From contig JALOSD010000014.1 of assembly GCA_025458585.1 (NCBI GenBank), forward strand, positions 1 through 25,750: a stretch of DNA of 25,750 nt. The letters run 5' to 3'. Below, piece by piece: positions 1-7,940 of the stretch. Position 1 is the stretch's first letter. Every line of letters starts with the position of its first letter. Both the position numbers and the translations under genes were made by a program. The notes beneath the pieces were generated by a model. That model did no database searches, was not told where the DNA came from, and was given only the letters and a program-made list of their open reading frames with translations. This DNA is from Burkholderiaceae bacterium. GTDB taxonomy: Bacteria > Pseudomonadota > Gammaproteobacteria > Burkholderiales > Burkholderiaceae_C.

Positions 1-932
1 TTGCGGTCTCAGCGGGCGAACGCCATTCGCTTGCGCTGAAGGCCGATGGCACCGTGTGGGCGTGGGGCAGCAACGCCCACGGCGCCCTGGGCGACGGCAC
101 CACGGTCGACCGTCCGGTGGCGGCGCGTGTCCCCGGGCTCGATCGCGTGTTCGCGATCGCCGCGGGAGGCGAACGCTCCTTTGCCGTACGCGCCGACGGA
201 ACCGTCTGGGGCTGGGGCGAGAACTCGACGGGGGCGTTGGGCATCGGCACGCTGACCGACGCGCTCGTGCCGACGCAGGTCGGCGTCGGCGTCCCGGGGT
301 TCGGCAACGTGATCCGCATGGCCGCGGGTCAACGCCACACGCTCGCGTTGCGGATCGACGGGCAGGTGTTCCAGTTCGGCGCGCTCATCCCGACGTCGCC
401 CGCGACCACCGGACCGCAGGTGCGGCCGTCGCTGGTGGAGGCTCTGGCGGGCGTCACGCTCGTCACGGCGGGCGAGCGCCTGTCGGTCGCGCTCGATATC
501 AATGGCGGTTTGTGGTCGTGGGGCCCGAACAGTCGCGGCCAGCTCGGACTCGGCGCCTCCGGCACTCGGGCCGTGCCGACGCGCATCACGCAAAGCGACG
601 ACGGCTCACCCATGCCGCCGGTGCTGCGTGTCGCAGCCGGACCCGACTTCGTCACGGCGCGCGCGTTCGACGGCACGCTCCTGTCCTGGGGCGCGGGAAC
701 CGAAGGGCAGCTGGGCAACAGCGCACTTCTGGATCGCCCGCTTCCCACCCGTGCGGGGCCTCTGTCGGGCCCACTGCAATCGATCGCCGCAGGGGGCGTT
801 CACGCGTTCGCAGCGCTTGCGGACGGCACCCTCGACGCCTGGGGCGCGAACGACGCCGGGCAACTCGGGGGGGCGACAGCGGCGTCGAGACTGCCGTCGC
901 CGTCGCCCGTGCCAAACTTGGACCTCGACTGA
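1..932 (+). CDS. RCC1-repeat beta-propeller protein, 3' end (5' truncated by window edge)
   Basis: The reading frame is open from the first bases of the window (codons begin at base 3) to a TGA at 930-932, so the true start lies upstream. About 310 residues are visible. They form six RCC1-type repeats of about 50 residues, each with a core resembling AAGxxHxxAL-DGTVWxWGxNxxGQLG. The third repeat is degenerate: its WGxN turn reads FGAL. A seven-bladed RCC1 propeller would need at least one more repeat upstream. Bacterial RCC1-repeat proteins are often secreted or surface-exposed and of unknown role. No signal peptide can be judged because the N-terminus is missing. The gene converges on the CoA ligase at 958, with 25 bases between their stops. 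The family is clear; the function is unknown. Confidence 0.85.
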   Translation, partial: AVSAGERHSLALKADGTVWAWGSNAHGALGDGTTVDRPVAARVPGLDRVFAIAAGGERSFAVRADGTVWGWGENSTGALGIGTLTDALVPTQVGVGVPGFGNVIRMAAGQRHTLALRIDGQVFQFGALIPTSPATTGPQVRPSLVEALAGVTLVTAGERLSVALDINGGLWSWGPNSRGQLGLGASGTRAVPTRITQSDDGSPMPPVLRVAAGPDFVTARAFDGTLLSWGAGTEGQLGNSALLDRPLPTRAGPLSGPLQSIAAGGVHAFAALADGTLDAWGANDAGQLGGATAASRLPSPSPVPNLDLD

Positions 933-957
933 CCCCGACCGCGGCCAGCCGGGCAGA

Positions 958-2418
958 TCACGACCCCAAAAGCCGACGTAGCGCCGTGTGCAGCGAGTCA
1001 CGCTGCACCTTGCCCAGGGCCGTTTTTGGCAAGGCGTCGAGCACGACGATGCGCCGCGGATGCTTGAAGCGGGCGAGCCTGGAGTCGAACAGCGCGCGCA
1101 GCGCCGCCTCGTCGACACGCCGGCCTTCGCGCGGCACGACGGCGAGCACCGGCACCTCGCCCCAGCGCTCGTCGGGCACGCCGACCACCGCGCACTCGGC
1201 GACGTCGCCGTGGTGCGCGAGCAGGTTCTCGATCTCGGCCGGGTAGACGTTCTCGCCGCCCGAGATGATCATCTCCTTGCTGCGGCCGACGACGGTGACG
1301 AAGCCCTGCGCGTCGGCGCGCGCGAGGTCGCCGCTGTGGAACCAGCCGTCGCGAAAGCTCGCCGGGTGATCGTCGCGGTGGTAGCCGCGCATCACGTTCG
1401 GCGCGCGCACCCGGATCTCGCCGATCTCGCCCGGCATCGCGTCACCGCCGTCGGCAAGCACGAGCCGCATCTCGACGCCGCGCGCCGGCCGGCCGGTGCT
1501 GCCGACGTGCGCGAGCGCTTCGCCGGGACGCAGCACGATCGACACCGGCCCGGTCTCGGTGCTGCCCCAGACCTGCGCCACCGGCACGCCGCGCGCGTGG
1601 AACGCCTCGATCAACGGCACGGGCACGACCTGCGAGCCGCTGTTGACGAACGCGAGGCTCGACAGGTCGGCCGCAGGCCACGCCAGGTGCTCGACCACCG
1701 CACGCATCGTCGCCGGCACGAGCAGGCTCGTGGTCGGTCGATCATGGGCCACCGCAGCGAGCCACGCTCCCGGCTCGAAGCGTTCGTGCAGGACGACGCA
1801 GCCGCCCGCGGCGAGCACCGGCAGCGTCTGGATGGCGAGGCCGCCGACGTGGAACAGCGGCAGCACGGCAAGCGCGCGCGTGCGCCCGTCGAAACCCTGC
1901 GCGTCGAGCGCGGCGTCGATGTTCGCAGCCATGCCGGCGGCGGTGTGGATCGCGCCCTTCGGCCGGCCCGTGGTGCCCGAGGTGTAGACGAGCATCAGGT
2001 CGCCCGGCTCGTGCCCCGGCGCGCGCGACTGCGGCAGGGTGACGAGCGCGCGCAGCGCGTCGCCCAGCGGGCGCAGCGCGTCATCGACGTGCAGTCGCTG
2101 CAGGCCGGCGTGCTCCACGATCGTCGCGAGTTCGGCGGCCGCCAGACGCCAGTTCAGCGGCACGAAGCGCGCGCCGATCCGCTCGCAGGCGAACAGCGCC
2201 GCGAGCATCGCCGGCGTGTTCGGGCCGAGCCAGCCCTGGCTGTCGCCCGCGCCGAGGCCGTCGGCGCGAAGGGACTCGACGGCGGCATCGACCTCGCGTT
2301 GGAGGTCGGCGAAGGTCCAGGCTCGCCCGGCCGCGACGAGCGCCGTCGCGTGCGGCCGCTGCCGCGCCTGCGCGCCGATGCGCGCCCACGGGCCGTCGGC
2401 GGCCACGAACACGCTCAA
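958..2418 (-). CDS. AMP-binding acyl-CoA synthetase / CoA ligase
   Basis: This 486-residue protein belongs to the ANL adenylate-forming superfamily, which activates a carboxylic acid through an acyl-AMP to a CoA thioester. Visible signatures are the P-loop-like motif YTSGTTGRPKG, the hinge region HSGDLARAD followed by VVGRSKEMIISGGENVYPAEIE, and the C-terminal catalytic lysine context TALGKVQR. The start chosen is a TTG whose last bases overlap the stop of the upstream flavoprotein gene (TTGA, 4 bases), which implies translational coupling. A GTG two codons further in is an alternative. It is the last gene of a five-gene module with a flavin reductase and a NicX-like dioxygenase. The substrate cannot be read from sequence; an aromatic or short-chain acid from that pathway is inferred. 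Confidence 0.85.
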   Translation of the reverse strand: MSVFVAADGPWARIGAQARQRPHATALVAAGRAWTFADLQREVDAAVESLRADGLGAGDSQGWLGPNTPAMLAALFACERIGARFVPLNWRLAAAELATIVEHAGLQRLHVDDALRPLGDALRALVTLPQSRAPGHEPGDLMLVYTSGTTGRPKGAIHTAAGMAANIDAALDAQGFDGRTRALAVLPLFHVGGLAIQTLPVLAAGGCVVLHERFEPGAWLAAVAHDRPTTSLLVPATMRAVVEHLAWPAADLSSLAFVNSGSQVVPVPLIEAFHARGVPVAQVWGSTETGPVSIVLRPGEALAHVGSTGRPARGVEMRLVLADGGDAMPGEIGEIRVRAPNVMRGYHRDDHPASFRDGWFHSGDLARADAQGFVTVVGRSKEMIISGGENVYPAEIENLLAHHGDVAECAVVGVPDERWGEVPVLAVVPREGRRVDEAALRALFDSRLARFKHPRRIVVLDALPKTALGKVQRDSLHTALRRLLGS

Positions 2419-3698
2419 GCCTCGATGGCTTCGTCGCGCTCACCCGACTCGTACAGGCACTCGCGCCCGAGCCGGTCGATGCACAGCTCGGCCGTCCACG
2501 GCAGCATCAGCGAGCCGCAGCGGCTGTCGCGGTACAGGCGCTCGAGCGGCAGGCTCTTGAGCATGCTCTGCCCGCCGCACGTGCGGATCGCGAGCCGGCA
2601 GATGTCGTTCGCGTTCTCCATGATCGTGTAGTGCGCCGCGAGCAGGCGCATGCGCGTGTCCTTGTCGGGGTCGACGCGGGCGTCGCGGGCGTTCTGCAGG
2701 AACAGCGCGCGCGTGGCCTCGAGCTTGATGCGCATCTCGGCCACCGCGACCTGCTTGGTCGGGTACATGCGCCGCTTGACCGGCGGCGTGCCCGGCACCT
2801 CGCCGCGCAGGTACTGCACCGTGAAGTCGTACGCCGCCTGCGCGATGCCCATGTAGGTGGGCGACAGCGTCGCGAACATGTGCGGGAAGCGCGCCGCGGC
2901 CTGCGCATAGAGGCCCTCGGGCATCAGCCGCGCGTCGTCGGACACGAACACGTCCTGGAAGGTCAGCGTGCGGCTGACGGTGCCGCGCATGCCCAGCGGG
3001 TCCCACTCGCCGCTGACGGTGACGCCCGGCGCGTCGGCCGGCACCGCGAGGTACATCGAGTCCTTCAGCGTCGCGCCCGCCCGGTCGAGCGTGCAAAGCA
3101 CGCCGTAGTAGTCGGCCGCGCCCGACAGCGACGCGAAGATCTTCCTGCCGTTGACGACGTAGCCGCCGTCGACCTTGGCCGCCAGCGTGCCCCAGGGCGC
3201 CTTGCCGGCGGCGGCGGCACCGCCCTCCGAGAACGGCTGCGCGTAGATCCTGCCCTCGCCGACGATGCGCGCGTAGTGGACCGCGCGGATGCGCTCGTGG
3301 TCAGCGCGCTGCGCGGGCGTCATGTCGAGCGCGTCGGCGATGAAGCCGCTCCACATGCACGAGCACACGTGCATGTTGTAGCTCAGCGCCGTCGAGCCGC
3401 ACCAGCGGCCGATCTCGGCGGCGACCATCACGTAGGTCGTGAAGTCGGCGCCTTCGCCGCCGTGCGCCTTCGGCACGCAGATCGCGAGCAGCCCGGCGTC
3501 GGCCAGGTCGCGGAAGTTCTCGATCGGGAAGCTCGCCTCGCGGTCGTGGCGCGCGGCGCGCGGCGCGAACTTCTCGCGCCCGAGGCGCGACGCGCGCTCG
3601 ATCAGGTCGCGCTGCTGCGGCGTCAGCGAGGCCGGATGACCGGCGATGTGCGACGGCACGTAGCGCGAGACGGCGGGTTCGGACAGGACGGCAGCCAT
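2415..3698 (-). CDS. Acyl-CoA dehydrogenase-fold flavoprotein lacking the usual catalytic Glu (possible monooxygenase)
   Basis: The 427-residue protein has the three-part acyl-CoA dehydrogenase architecture: N-terminal helical domain, middle beta domain (WDPLGMRGT, then SRTLTFQDVFV) and C-terminal helical bundle (AIRTCGGQSMLK, then LERLYRDSR). In ordinary members the segment after YRDxR carries the catalytic Glu in a YEGT-type motif. Here the matching stretch, about residues 389-404, reads SLMLPWTAEL, so a Leu stands where that Glu is expected. The alternative helix-G Glu of isovaleryl-CoA dehydrogenase types is not visible either. Such proteins are sometimes group D flavin monooxygenases fed by a separate flavin reductase, and one is encoded in the same run at 5587-6099. 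The ATG is preceded by AAGGA at 7 bases spacing. It sits 15 bases after the hydrolase stop and overlaps the ligase by 4 bases. The fold is secure; the reaction is inference. Confidence 0.8.
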   Translation of the reverse strand: MAAVLSEPAVSRYVPSHIAGHPASLTPQQRDLIERASRLGREKFAPRAARHDREASFPIENFRDLADAGLLAICVPKAHGGEGADFTTYVMVAAEIGRWCGSTALSYNMHVCSCMWSGFIADALDMTPAQRADHERIRAVHYARIVGEGRIYAQPFSEGGAAAAGKAPWGTLAAKVDGGYVVNGRKIFASLSGAADYYGVLCTLDRAGATLKDSMYLAVPADAPGVTVSGEWDPLGMRGTVSRTLTFQDVFVSDDARLMPEGLYAQAAARFPHMFATLSPTYMGIAQAAYDFTVQYLRGEVPGTPPVKRRMYPTKQVAVAEMRIKLEATRALFLQNARDARVDPDKDTRMRLLAAHYTIMENANDICRLAIRTCGGQSMLKSLPLERLYRDSRCGSLMLPWTAELCIDRLGRECLYESGERDEAIEA

Positions 3699-3713
3699 AA
3701 GGAGATCCTTCGG

Positions 3714-4544
3714 TCAGGCATGCGTGGCCGCCACCGGAACGTGGCGGCGCAGGAAGTCGAGCAGCACGGCGTGGAACGGCGCCGGCGCCTCCATGTTGGC
3801 GAGGTGACCGACGCCGGGCAGGCAAACATACTCCGCGCCGACAATCGCCTGCGCCATGCGCTGCATCACGGCCGGCGACGCGTTGCGGTCGTGCTCGCCG
3901 GCCAGGCACAGCACCGGCACCGCGAGGCGCGCCAGGTCGGCGCGGCGGTCGAAGCCGACGATCGCGTGCAGCGACGCGCGGTACGTCGCCTCGGGCACGC
4001 GCGCCATCACGGCGGCGCAGCGTTCGACGCGCGCCGGGTCGGCGTCGGGTGCGGCCATGCCGCGCGCCAGCCCCGGCGCGAGCGCCGCCATGCCCTGCCC
4101 GGCGTCGAGCGGCGCGAGGCGCTCGGCGACAAAGCGCCGCTGCCAGTCACCGTCGGGCTTGCCGAACGCGGGCGAGGTGCCGCTCAGCACGAGCGCGTGC
4201 ACGAGCTCGGGCCGGCGCGCGACGACTTCCTGCGCGATCATGCCGCCCATGCTGTGGCCCACCAGCACGGTGCGCGCCGCGCCGACGTGCTCGACGAGCG
4301 CGACGACGGTGTCGGCGAGCCCCGCCATCGTGCAGGCCGCGATCGGCGGCGAGTCGCCGTAACCCGGCAGGTCGGGCGCGATCGCGAGGTAGCCGGCCCC
4401 GGCCACCGCGGCGCCGGTGCCGCTCGTCGCATCGCTCCACGCGTCGCGCCCGCCGCCCACGCCGTGCAGCATCACGACGGCCACCTCGCCCGCGCCCCAG
4501 CGCCAGTGCGCGAGCGGCGCCGCCGTGACGAGCGCCGGCGTCAC
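3714..4544 (-). CDS. Alpha/beta hydrolase, candidate N-formylmaleamate deformylase-like enzyme
   Basis: This is a 276-residue single-domain alpha/beta hydrolase. The oxyanion motif HGVGGG is near residue 27. The nucleophile elbow GHSMGG contains Ser98, and candidate catalytic partners are Asp219 (AGEHD) and His247 (GVGHL). The GTG start overlaps the stop of the NicX-like gene as GTGA. In nicotinate and picolinate degradation the product of the 2,5-dihydroxypyridine dioxygenase, N-formylmaleamate, is hydrolysed by an alpha/beta hydrolase (NicD, PicE) encoded nearby. Position directly after a NicX homologue makes the same role plausible. Sequence alone does not prove the substrate; a general esterase or enol-lactonase (PcaD-like) is the alternative. 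Confidence 0.82.
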   Translation of the reverse strand: MTPALVTAAPLAHWRWGAGEVAVVMLHGVGGGRDAWSDATSGTGAAVAGAGYLAIAPDLPGYGDSPPIAACTMAGLADTVVALVEHVGAARTVLVGHSMGGMIAQEVVARRPELVHALVLSGTSPAFGKPDGDWQRRFVAERLAPLDAGQGMAALAPGLARGMAAPDADPARVERCAAVMARVPEATYRASLHAIVGFDRRADLARLAVPVLCLAGEHDRNASPAVMQRMAQAIVGAEYVCLPGVGHLANMEAPAPFHAVLLDFLRRHVPVAATHA

Positions 4545-5590
4545 ACCAGCTCCCCGCGCTCGACGACGACCTCGCCGTCGAGGGCGACGGTGCAGCCGCG
4601 CAGCGGCAGGTCGAAGTGGCCGAGCGTGTGGCGGCCGGCGACCTCGTTGGCGCCGGTCGAGTAGAGGAAGTTGCCGCCGAAGGCACGCAGCTCGGTGCCG
4701 TTGAAGTCCGCCTTGTCGTGGAACAGCATCGAGTCCCAGCGCGCACGCCGGTTCAGGCCCCAGCCGACGTGACTCACCGCGTACGCGCCGCGGTGGCCCT
4801 CGTGCGCGGCCCAGGCCGCGTAGTGGCCGCGCATCATCTGCGCGTCGGGCGAGTCGCCCGCGACGTCGACGACGTGGTCGTCGTCGATCACGAGGCGCAC
4901 GGGGTCGGCGAGGTAGCGCTTGAACGTCAGGTTGACGTCGCCGCGGCCGAGCACCAGCGTGCCGCGCACGCGGCCGGCGGCCGGGAACGCGAGCACGAGA
5001 CCGCCGGGCCAGTGCGACAGCGTGCCCGGCTTGCTCGTGAAACCCCACACGCCGCCGACGCGCGCGCCTTCGAGCCCGATCTCGAGGTCGGTGCCGGCGG
5101 GCGAGATCACCGTCATGCGCCGGGCCGCCTTCAGCCGGCGCATCGCGTCGCGCACCGGCGCGTCGTCGCCGGCGTGCGGCACGCAGCGTTCGAGGATCTC
5201 GGGGTGCTCGTGGCTGACATACAGCACGCGCGCGCCGCCGGCGAGGATCGCCGGCAGCTCGGGCGCGTGCATCAGCCCCTCGACGGTGCAGTCGGCGACG
5301 AAGGTGCACTTCGACAGCGCGGCCACCACCGCGTCGAGCCCGCCGATCGCGTCCGACGCGCCCGTCGAGCGCACCGGCACCGGCGTCGTGACCGGCCGCT
5401 GCGGCAGCACGACGTGGAACACGCGCGCGCCCAGCCGCGCCAGCGCCAGCTCGGCGAGCGCGACGAGGTCGCGCCGGCTCGCCGACTCCGACAGCACGGC
5501 GCAGACGTCGCCGGGCCGCACGGCGCACAGTCCGAACACGTGCGCGAAGGCGTCGATCCAGCGCGGCTCGAGGCGGGTGTCGGCGTTCAC
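4541..5590 (-). CDS. NicX-like (M29-type fold) 2,5-dihydroxypyridine 5,6-dioxygenase family protein
   Basis: The 349-residue protein matches the size and layout of NicX, a non-haem Fe(II) dioxygenase that shares the aminopeptidase T (M29) fold and opens the ring of 2,5-dihydroxypyridine. NicX of Pseudomonas putida binds iron with two His and one Asp in an HxD arrangement. Here His274 (SHVGWG) and His325 with Asp327 (LGHFDLPL) are in equivalent positions, about 51 residues apart. The GTG start overlaps the flavin reductase stop by 4 bases (GTGA), and its own stop overlaps the next gene the same way, so the genes are translationally coupled. Neighbours are a flavin reductase, an alpha/beta hydrolase and an ACAD-fold flavoprotein. 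A metallo-aminopeptidase is the less likely alternative. The family is well supported; the exact ring substrate is not known. Confidence 0.82.
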   Translation of the reverse strand: MNADTRLEPRWIDAFAHVFGLCAVRPGDVCAVLSESASRRDLVALAELALARLGARVFHVVLPQRPVTTPVPVRSTGASDAIGGLDAVVAALSKCTFVADCTVEGLMHAPELPAILAGGARVLYVSHEHPEILERCVPHAGDDAPVRDAMRRLKAARRMTVISPAGTDLEIGLEGARVGGVWGFTSKPGTLSHWPGGLVLAFPAAGRVRGTLVLGRGDVNLTFKRYLADPVRLVIDDDHVVDVAGDSPDAQMMRGHYAAWAAHEGHRGAYAVSHVGWGLNRRARWDSMLFHDKADFNGTELRAFGGNFLYSTGANEVAGRHTLGHFDLPLRGCTVALDGEVVVERGELV

Positions 5591-6099
5591 AGGATCTCTC
5601 CGAGCAGGTGGTAGCGCCCGCCGTGGAACACCAGCGGCGGCAGCGCGGCGTCGGCCAGACGCAGCACGCGGCCGATGAACAGCACGTGGTCGCCGACGTC
5701 CTGGTGCGACACGGTCTCGCACTCGAACACCGCCGCGGCGCCGACCAGCAACGGCGCGCCGCCCGTGCCGTCGTGCCACACGCCCTCGGCGAACCTGTCG
5801 GGAGCGCTGCTCGCGAAGCGGCGCGACAGCTCGATCTGGTCCTCCGCGAGCACGTTGACGGCGAAGTGGCCGGCGCCGACGAATGCCGCCAGGTTCGGGC
5901 TCGCGCGGCGCAGCGACCACAGCACGAGCGGCGGCTCGAGCGACAGCGCGTTGAACGAGTTGCAGGTCAGGCCCACCGGCGCGCCGGGCGTGTCGCGGCA
6001 GGTGACGATCGTCACGCCGGTGGCGAAGCGGCCGAGCGCGGTGCGCAGCTCGCGCGTGCCAGGCGACGGGGTGGCGGGTGCTGGCGTGGGCAGGCTCAT
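5587..6099 (-). CDS. Flavin reductase (HpaC/FMN-binding split-barrel family)
   Basis: The 170-residue protein has the flavin-reductase-like FMN-binding split barrel: LRTALGRFATGVTIVT near residue 20, GLTCNSFNALSLEPPLVLWSL, NVLAEDQ in the middle, and GDHVLFIGRVL near the C-terminus. Such proteins reduce FMN or FAD with NAD(P)H and hand it to a partner monooxygenase. The most obvious partner is the ACAD-fold flavoprotein at 2415-3698 in the same run. The ATG begins 30 bases after the moaE stop, and the stop overlaps the NicX-like start. It opens the catabolic part of the run, so the first gene of that module would deliver reduced flavin. Confidence 0.85.
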   Translation of the reverse strand: MSLPTPAPATPSPGTRELRTALGRFATGVTIVTCRDTPGAPVGLTCNSFNALSLEPPLVLWSLRRASPNLAAFVGAGHFAVNVLAEDQIELSRRFASSAPDRFAEGVWHDGTGGAPLLVGAAAVFECETVSHQDVGDHVLFIGRVLRLADAALPPLVFHGGRYHLLGEIL

Positions 6100-6129
6100 C
6101 GCGACCGCCGACCGCTCGGCGCCACGTTC

Positions 6130-6426
6130 TCAGGCATTGGTTGCCGTGATGCCCCAACGCGCGAGCGCCGCGTCGTCGGCCACGCGCGCGTCGACCCAGC
6201 GCGCGCCCTGCGGCGTGTGTTCCTTCTTCCAGAACGGCGCCTGCGTCTTCAGGTAGTCCATCAGGAACTCGCAGGCCTGGAACGCCTGGCCGCGGTGCGC
6301 CGACGTGACGGCGACGAGCACGATCTGGTCGGTCGGGTTCAGCGGCCCGACACGGTGCACGACGCGCGCGGCGCGGATGTCGAAGCGGCGCATCGCCTCG
6401 TCGATCATCGCCTCGATCGCCGTCTT
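6130..6426 (-). pseudogene. moaE: moaE, molybdopterin synthase catalytic subunit, N-terminally truncated
   Basis: The frame reads KTAIEAMIDEAMRRF and continues to a clear MoaE C-terminus (TSAHRGQAFQACEFLMDYLKT, then APFWKKE). It starts directly behind the moaD TGA and in the same frame. Normal MoaE is about 150 residues. Here only about 98 codons remain, 92 from the first ATG at 6408. The missing 55-60 residues include the VTFTGKVR segment, whose Arg is conserved in the active site. The retained Lys pair (YLKT, WKKE) and SAHR motif are intact. No ribosome binding site precedes the ATG at 6408. MoaE transfers sulfur from MoaD thiocarboxylate into precursor Z to form molybdopterin. A product of this length is probably inactive unless another copy exists. 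An assembly deletion is an equally good explanation. Confidence 0.8.
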
Positions 6427-6678
6427 TCAACCCCCGGTGACGGGCGGGAAGAACGCCACTTCGGCGCCGTCGTCGAGCGCGGCCGACTCGTCGACCATCG
6501 CCCGGTTCAGCGCGCAGCGCACCGCGCGCCCGCGCGCCAGCGCCTCGGCGTGGCGACCGCCGCGCGCGACGAGGTGGTCGCGCAGCACGCCGACCGTGGC
6601 CGGCGGCGGCACCTCGACCACCTCCGACGGACCCAGCGCCTCGCGCAGCGAGGCGAAGTAGCGCACCGTGAGTTTCAT
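6427..6678 (-). CDS. moaD: Molybdopterin synthase sulfur carrier subunit MoaD
   Basis: An 83-residue beta-grasp (ubiquitin-like) protein beginning MKLTVRYFASLREALG and ending FFPPVTGG. The terminal Gly-Gly is the site that is adenylated by MoeB and thiocarboxylated so that MoaD can donate sulfur to molybdopterin synthase. Its ATG overlaps the moeA stop as ATGA. Its TGA is followed immediately, and in the same frame, by the truncated moaE remnant, so a single stop codon separates the two; the free Gly-Gly end is kept. The length is normal for the family. Confidence 0.93.
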   Translation of the reverse strand: MKLTVRYFASLREALGPSEVVEVPPPATVGVLRDHLVARGGRHAEALARGRAVRCALNRAMVDESAALDDGAEVAFFPPVTGG

Positions 6679-7940
6679 CCCGCGATCAGCGTCGACAACG
6701 GCAGGTAGCGTACCCGATCGCCGGCACGGATCGACTGCCCCGGCGGGTTGTCGACGAGGCCGTCGGCCCACACCGCCGACGTCAGCACGCCCGAGCTCTG
6801 GTTGGCGAACAGCTCGAGTGCGCCGTCGGCGCCGACGCGCACGCGCAGGAACTCGCGCCGCTTGTCGGGCTTCGGCCAGTCGAAGCCGGCCGCCATCGGC
6901 AGCGCCGACGGCAGCGCCGGGTCTGCGCCCTGCAGCACGTTCAGCACCGCGCGCACCGCGAGCAGGAACGTCACGAAGCTGGACACCGGGTTGCCCGGCA
7001 GGCCGACGAACAGCGCCTGGCCGCCGCCGGCGCGGTGCACGGCGCCGAACGCAAGCGGCTTGCCGGGCTTGATCGCGACCTGCCACAGCTCGACGCGGCC
7101 CTCGGCGTTCAGCGCCGGCCGGATGTGATCCTCCTCGCCCACCGACACACCGCCCGAGGTCAGGATCAGGTCGTGGCCGGCGGCGGCGGCGCGCAGCGCC
7201 TCGCGCGTCGCGTCGAGCCGGTCGGGCACGATGCCGAGGTCGCTCACGTCGCAGCCGGCGGCCTGCAGCAGGCCGCGCAGCGTGAAGCGGTTGCTGTTGT
7301 AGATCGCGCCGGGCGGCAGGTCCTGCGGCGCGACGGCGCCGGGCATGATCAGCTCGTCGCCGGTCGAGAACAGCGCCACGCGCGGGCGGCGCACGACGGC
7401 GAGCGTCGCCGCGCCGACGGTGGCCGCGAGGCCCAGCGCCTGCGGCGTCAGCCGCGTGCCCGTGGCGAGCACGGTGCTGCCGGCAAGCACGTCCTCGCCC
7501 CGGCGGCGGATCCACTGGCCGGGCCGCGGCGCCTCGCGAACCCGGATCGCGCCCGGAATGCCGGCGTCGACGACCTCGGCGAGCTCCTGCATCACGACGG
7601 CGTCGGCGCCGGGCGGGACCTGAGCGCCGGTGAAGATGCGTGCCGCGGTGCCGGCGGCCAGCGGATCACCGACGTGGCCGGCCGCGATGCGCTGCACGAC
7701 CGGCAGCACGGTCTCGGGCGACACGGCGTCGGCGGCGCGCACCGCGTAGCCGTCCATCGACGTGTTGTCGGCCGGCGGCACGTCGATCGCCGAGACGACG
7801 TCGGCGGCGAGCACGCGGCCGAGCGCGTTGAACGTCGACACCGTCTCGACCTCGGCGAGGCGCGCCGCCGCGGCGCCCGCGGCAAGCCGCGCCAGCGCCT
7901 CGTCGAGCGTCAGCATCGGGGCACGCGGCGCGTCAGCCAT
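6675..7940 (-). CDS. moeA: Molybdopterin molybdotransferase MoeA
   Basis: This 421-residue protein inserts molybdate into adenylylated molybdopterin in the last step of Moco synthesis. Recognisable motifs are DVPPADNTSMDGYA near residue 53, IFTGAQVPPGADAVV near residue 102, RRRGEDV, the MoCF/MPT-binding block FSTGDELI with YNSNRF, the TSGGVSVGEEDHI loop, and IKPGKPLAFG followed by GLPGNPVSS. All MoeA domains are present and the length is typical. The ATG lies 5 bases inside the end of mobB (the mobB stop is at 7933-7935) and the gene ends in an ATGA overlap with moaD. Confidence 0.95.
   Translation of the reverse strand: MADAPRAPMLTLDEALARLAAGAAAARLAEVETVSTFNALGRVLAADVVSAIDVPPADNTSMDGYAVRAADAVSPETVLPVVQRIAAGHVGDPLAAGTAARIFTGAQVPPGADAVVMQELAEVVDAGIPGAIRVREAPRPGQWIRRRGEDVLAGSTVLATGTRLTPQALGLAATVGAATLAVVRRPRVALFSTGDELIMPGAVAPQDLPPGAIYNSNRFTLRGLLQAAGCDVSDLGIVPDRLDATREALRAAAAGHDLILTSGGVSVGEEDHIRPALNAEGRVELWQVAIKPGKPLAFGAVHRAGGGQALFVGLPGNPVSSFVTFLLAVRAVLNVLQGADPALPSALPMAAGFDWPKPDKRREFLRVRVGADGALELFANQSSGVLTSAVWADGLVDNPPGQSIRAGDRVRYLPLSTLIAG

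Noticed and set aside
4541..5590. Metallo-aminopeptidase (M29, aminopeptidase T)
   Set aside because: The fold is shared, but the length, the HxD ligand arrangement and the neighbouring hydrolase and flavin reductase fit the NicX branch better.
6427..6678. MoaD-MoaE fusion protein through stop-codon readthrough
   Set aside because: The remnant is in frame with moaD, but readthrough would destroy the free Gly-Gly end of MoaD and the moaE part would still lack its N-terminal active-site region.
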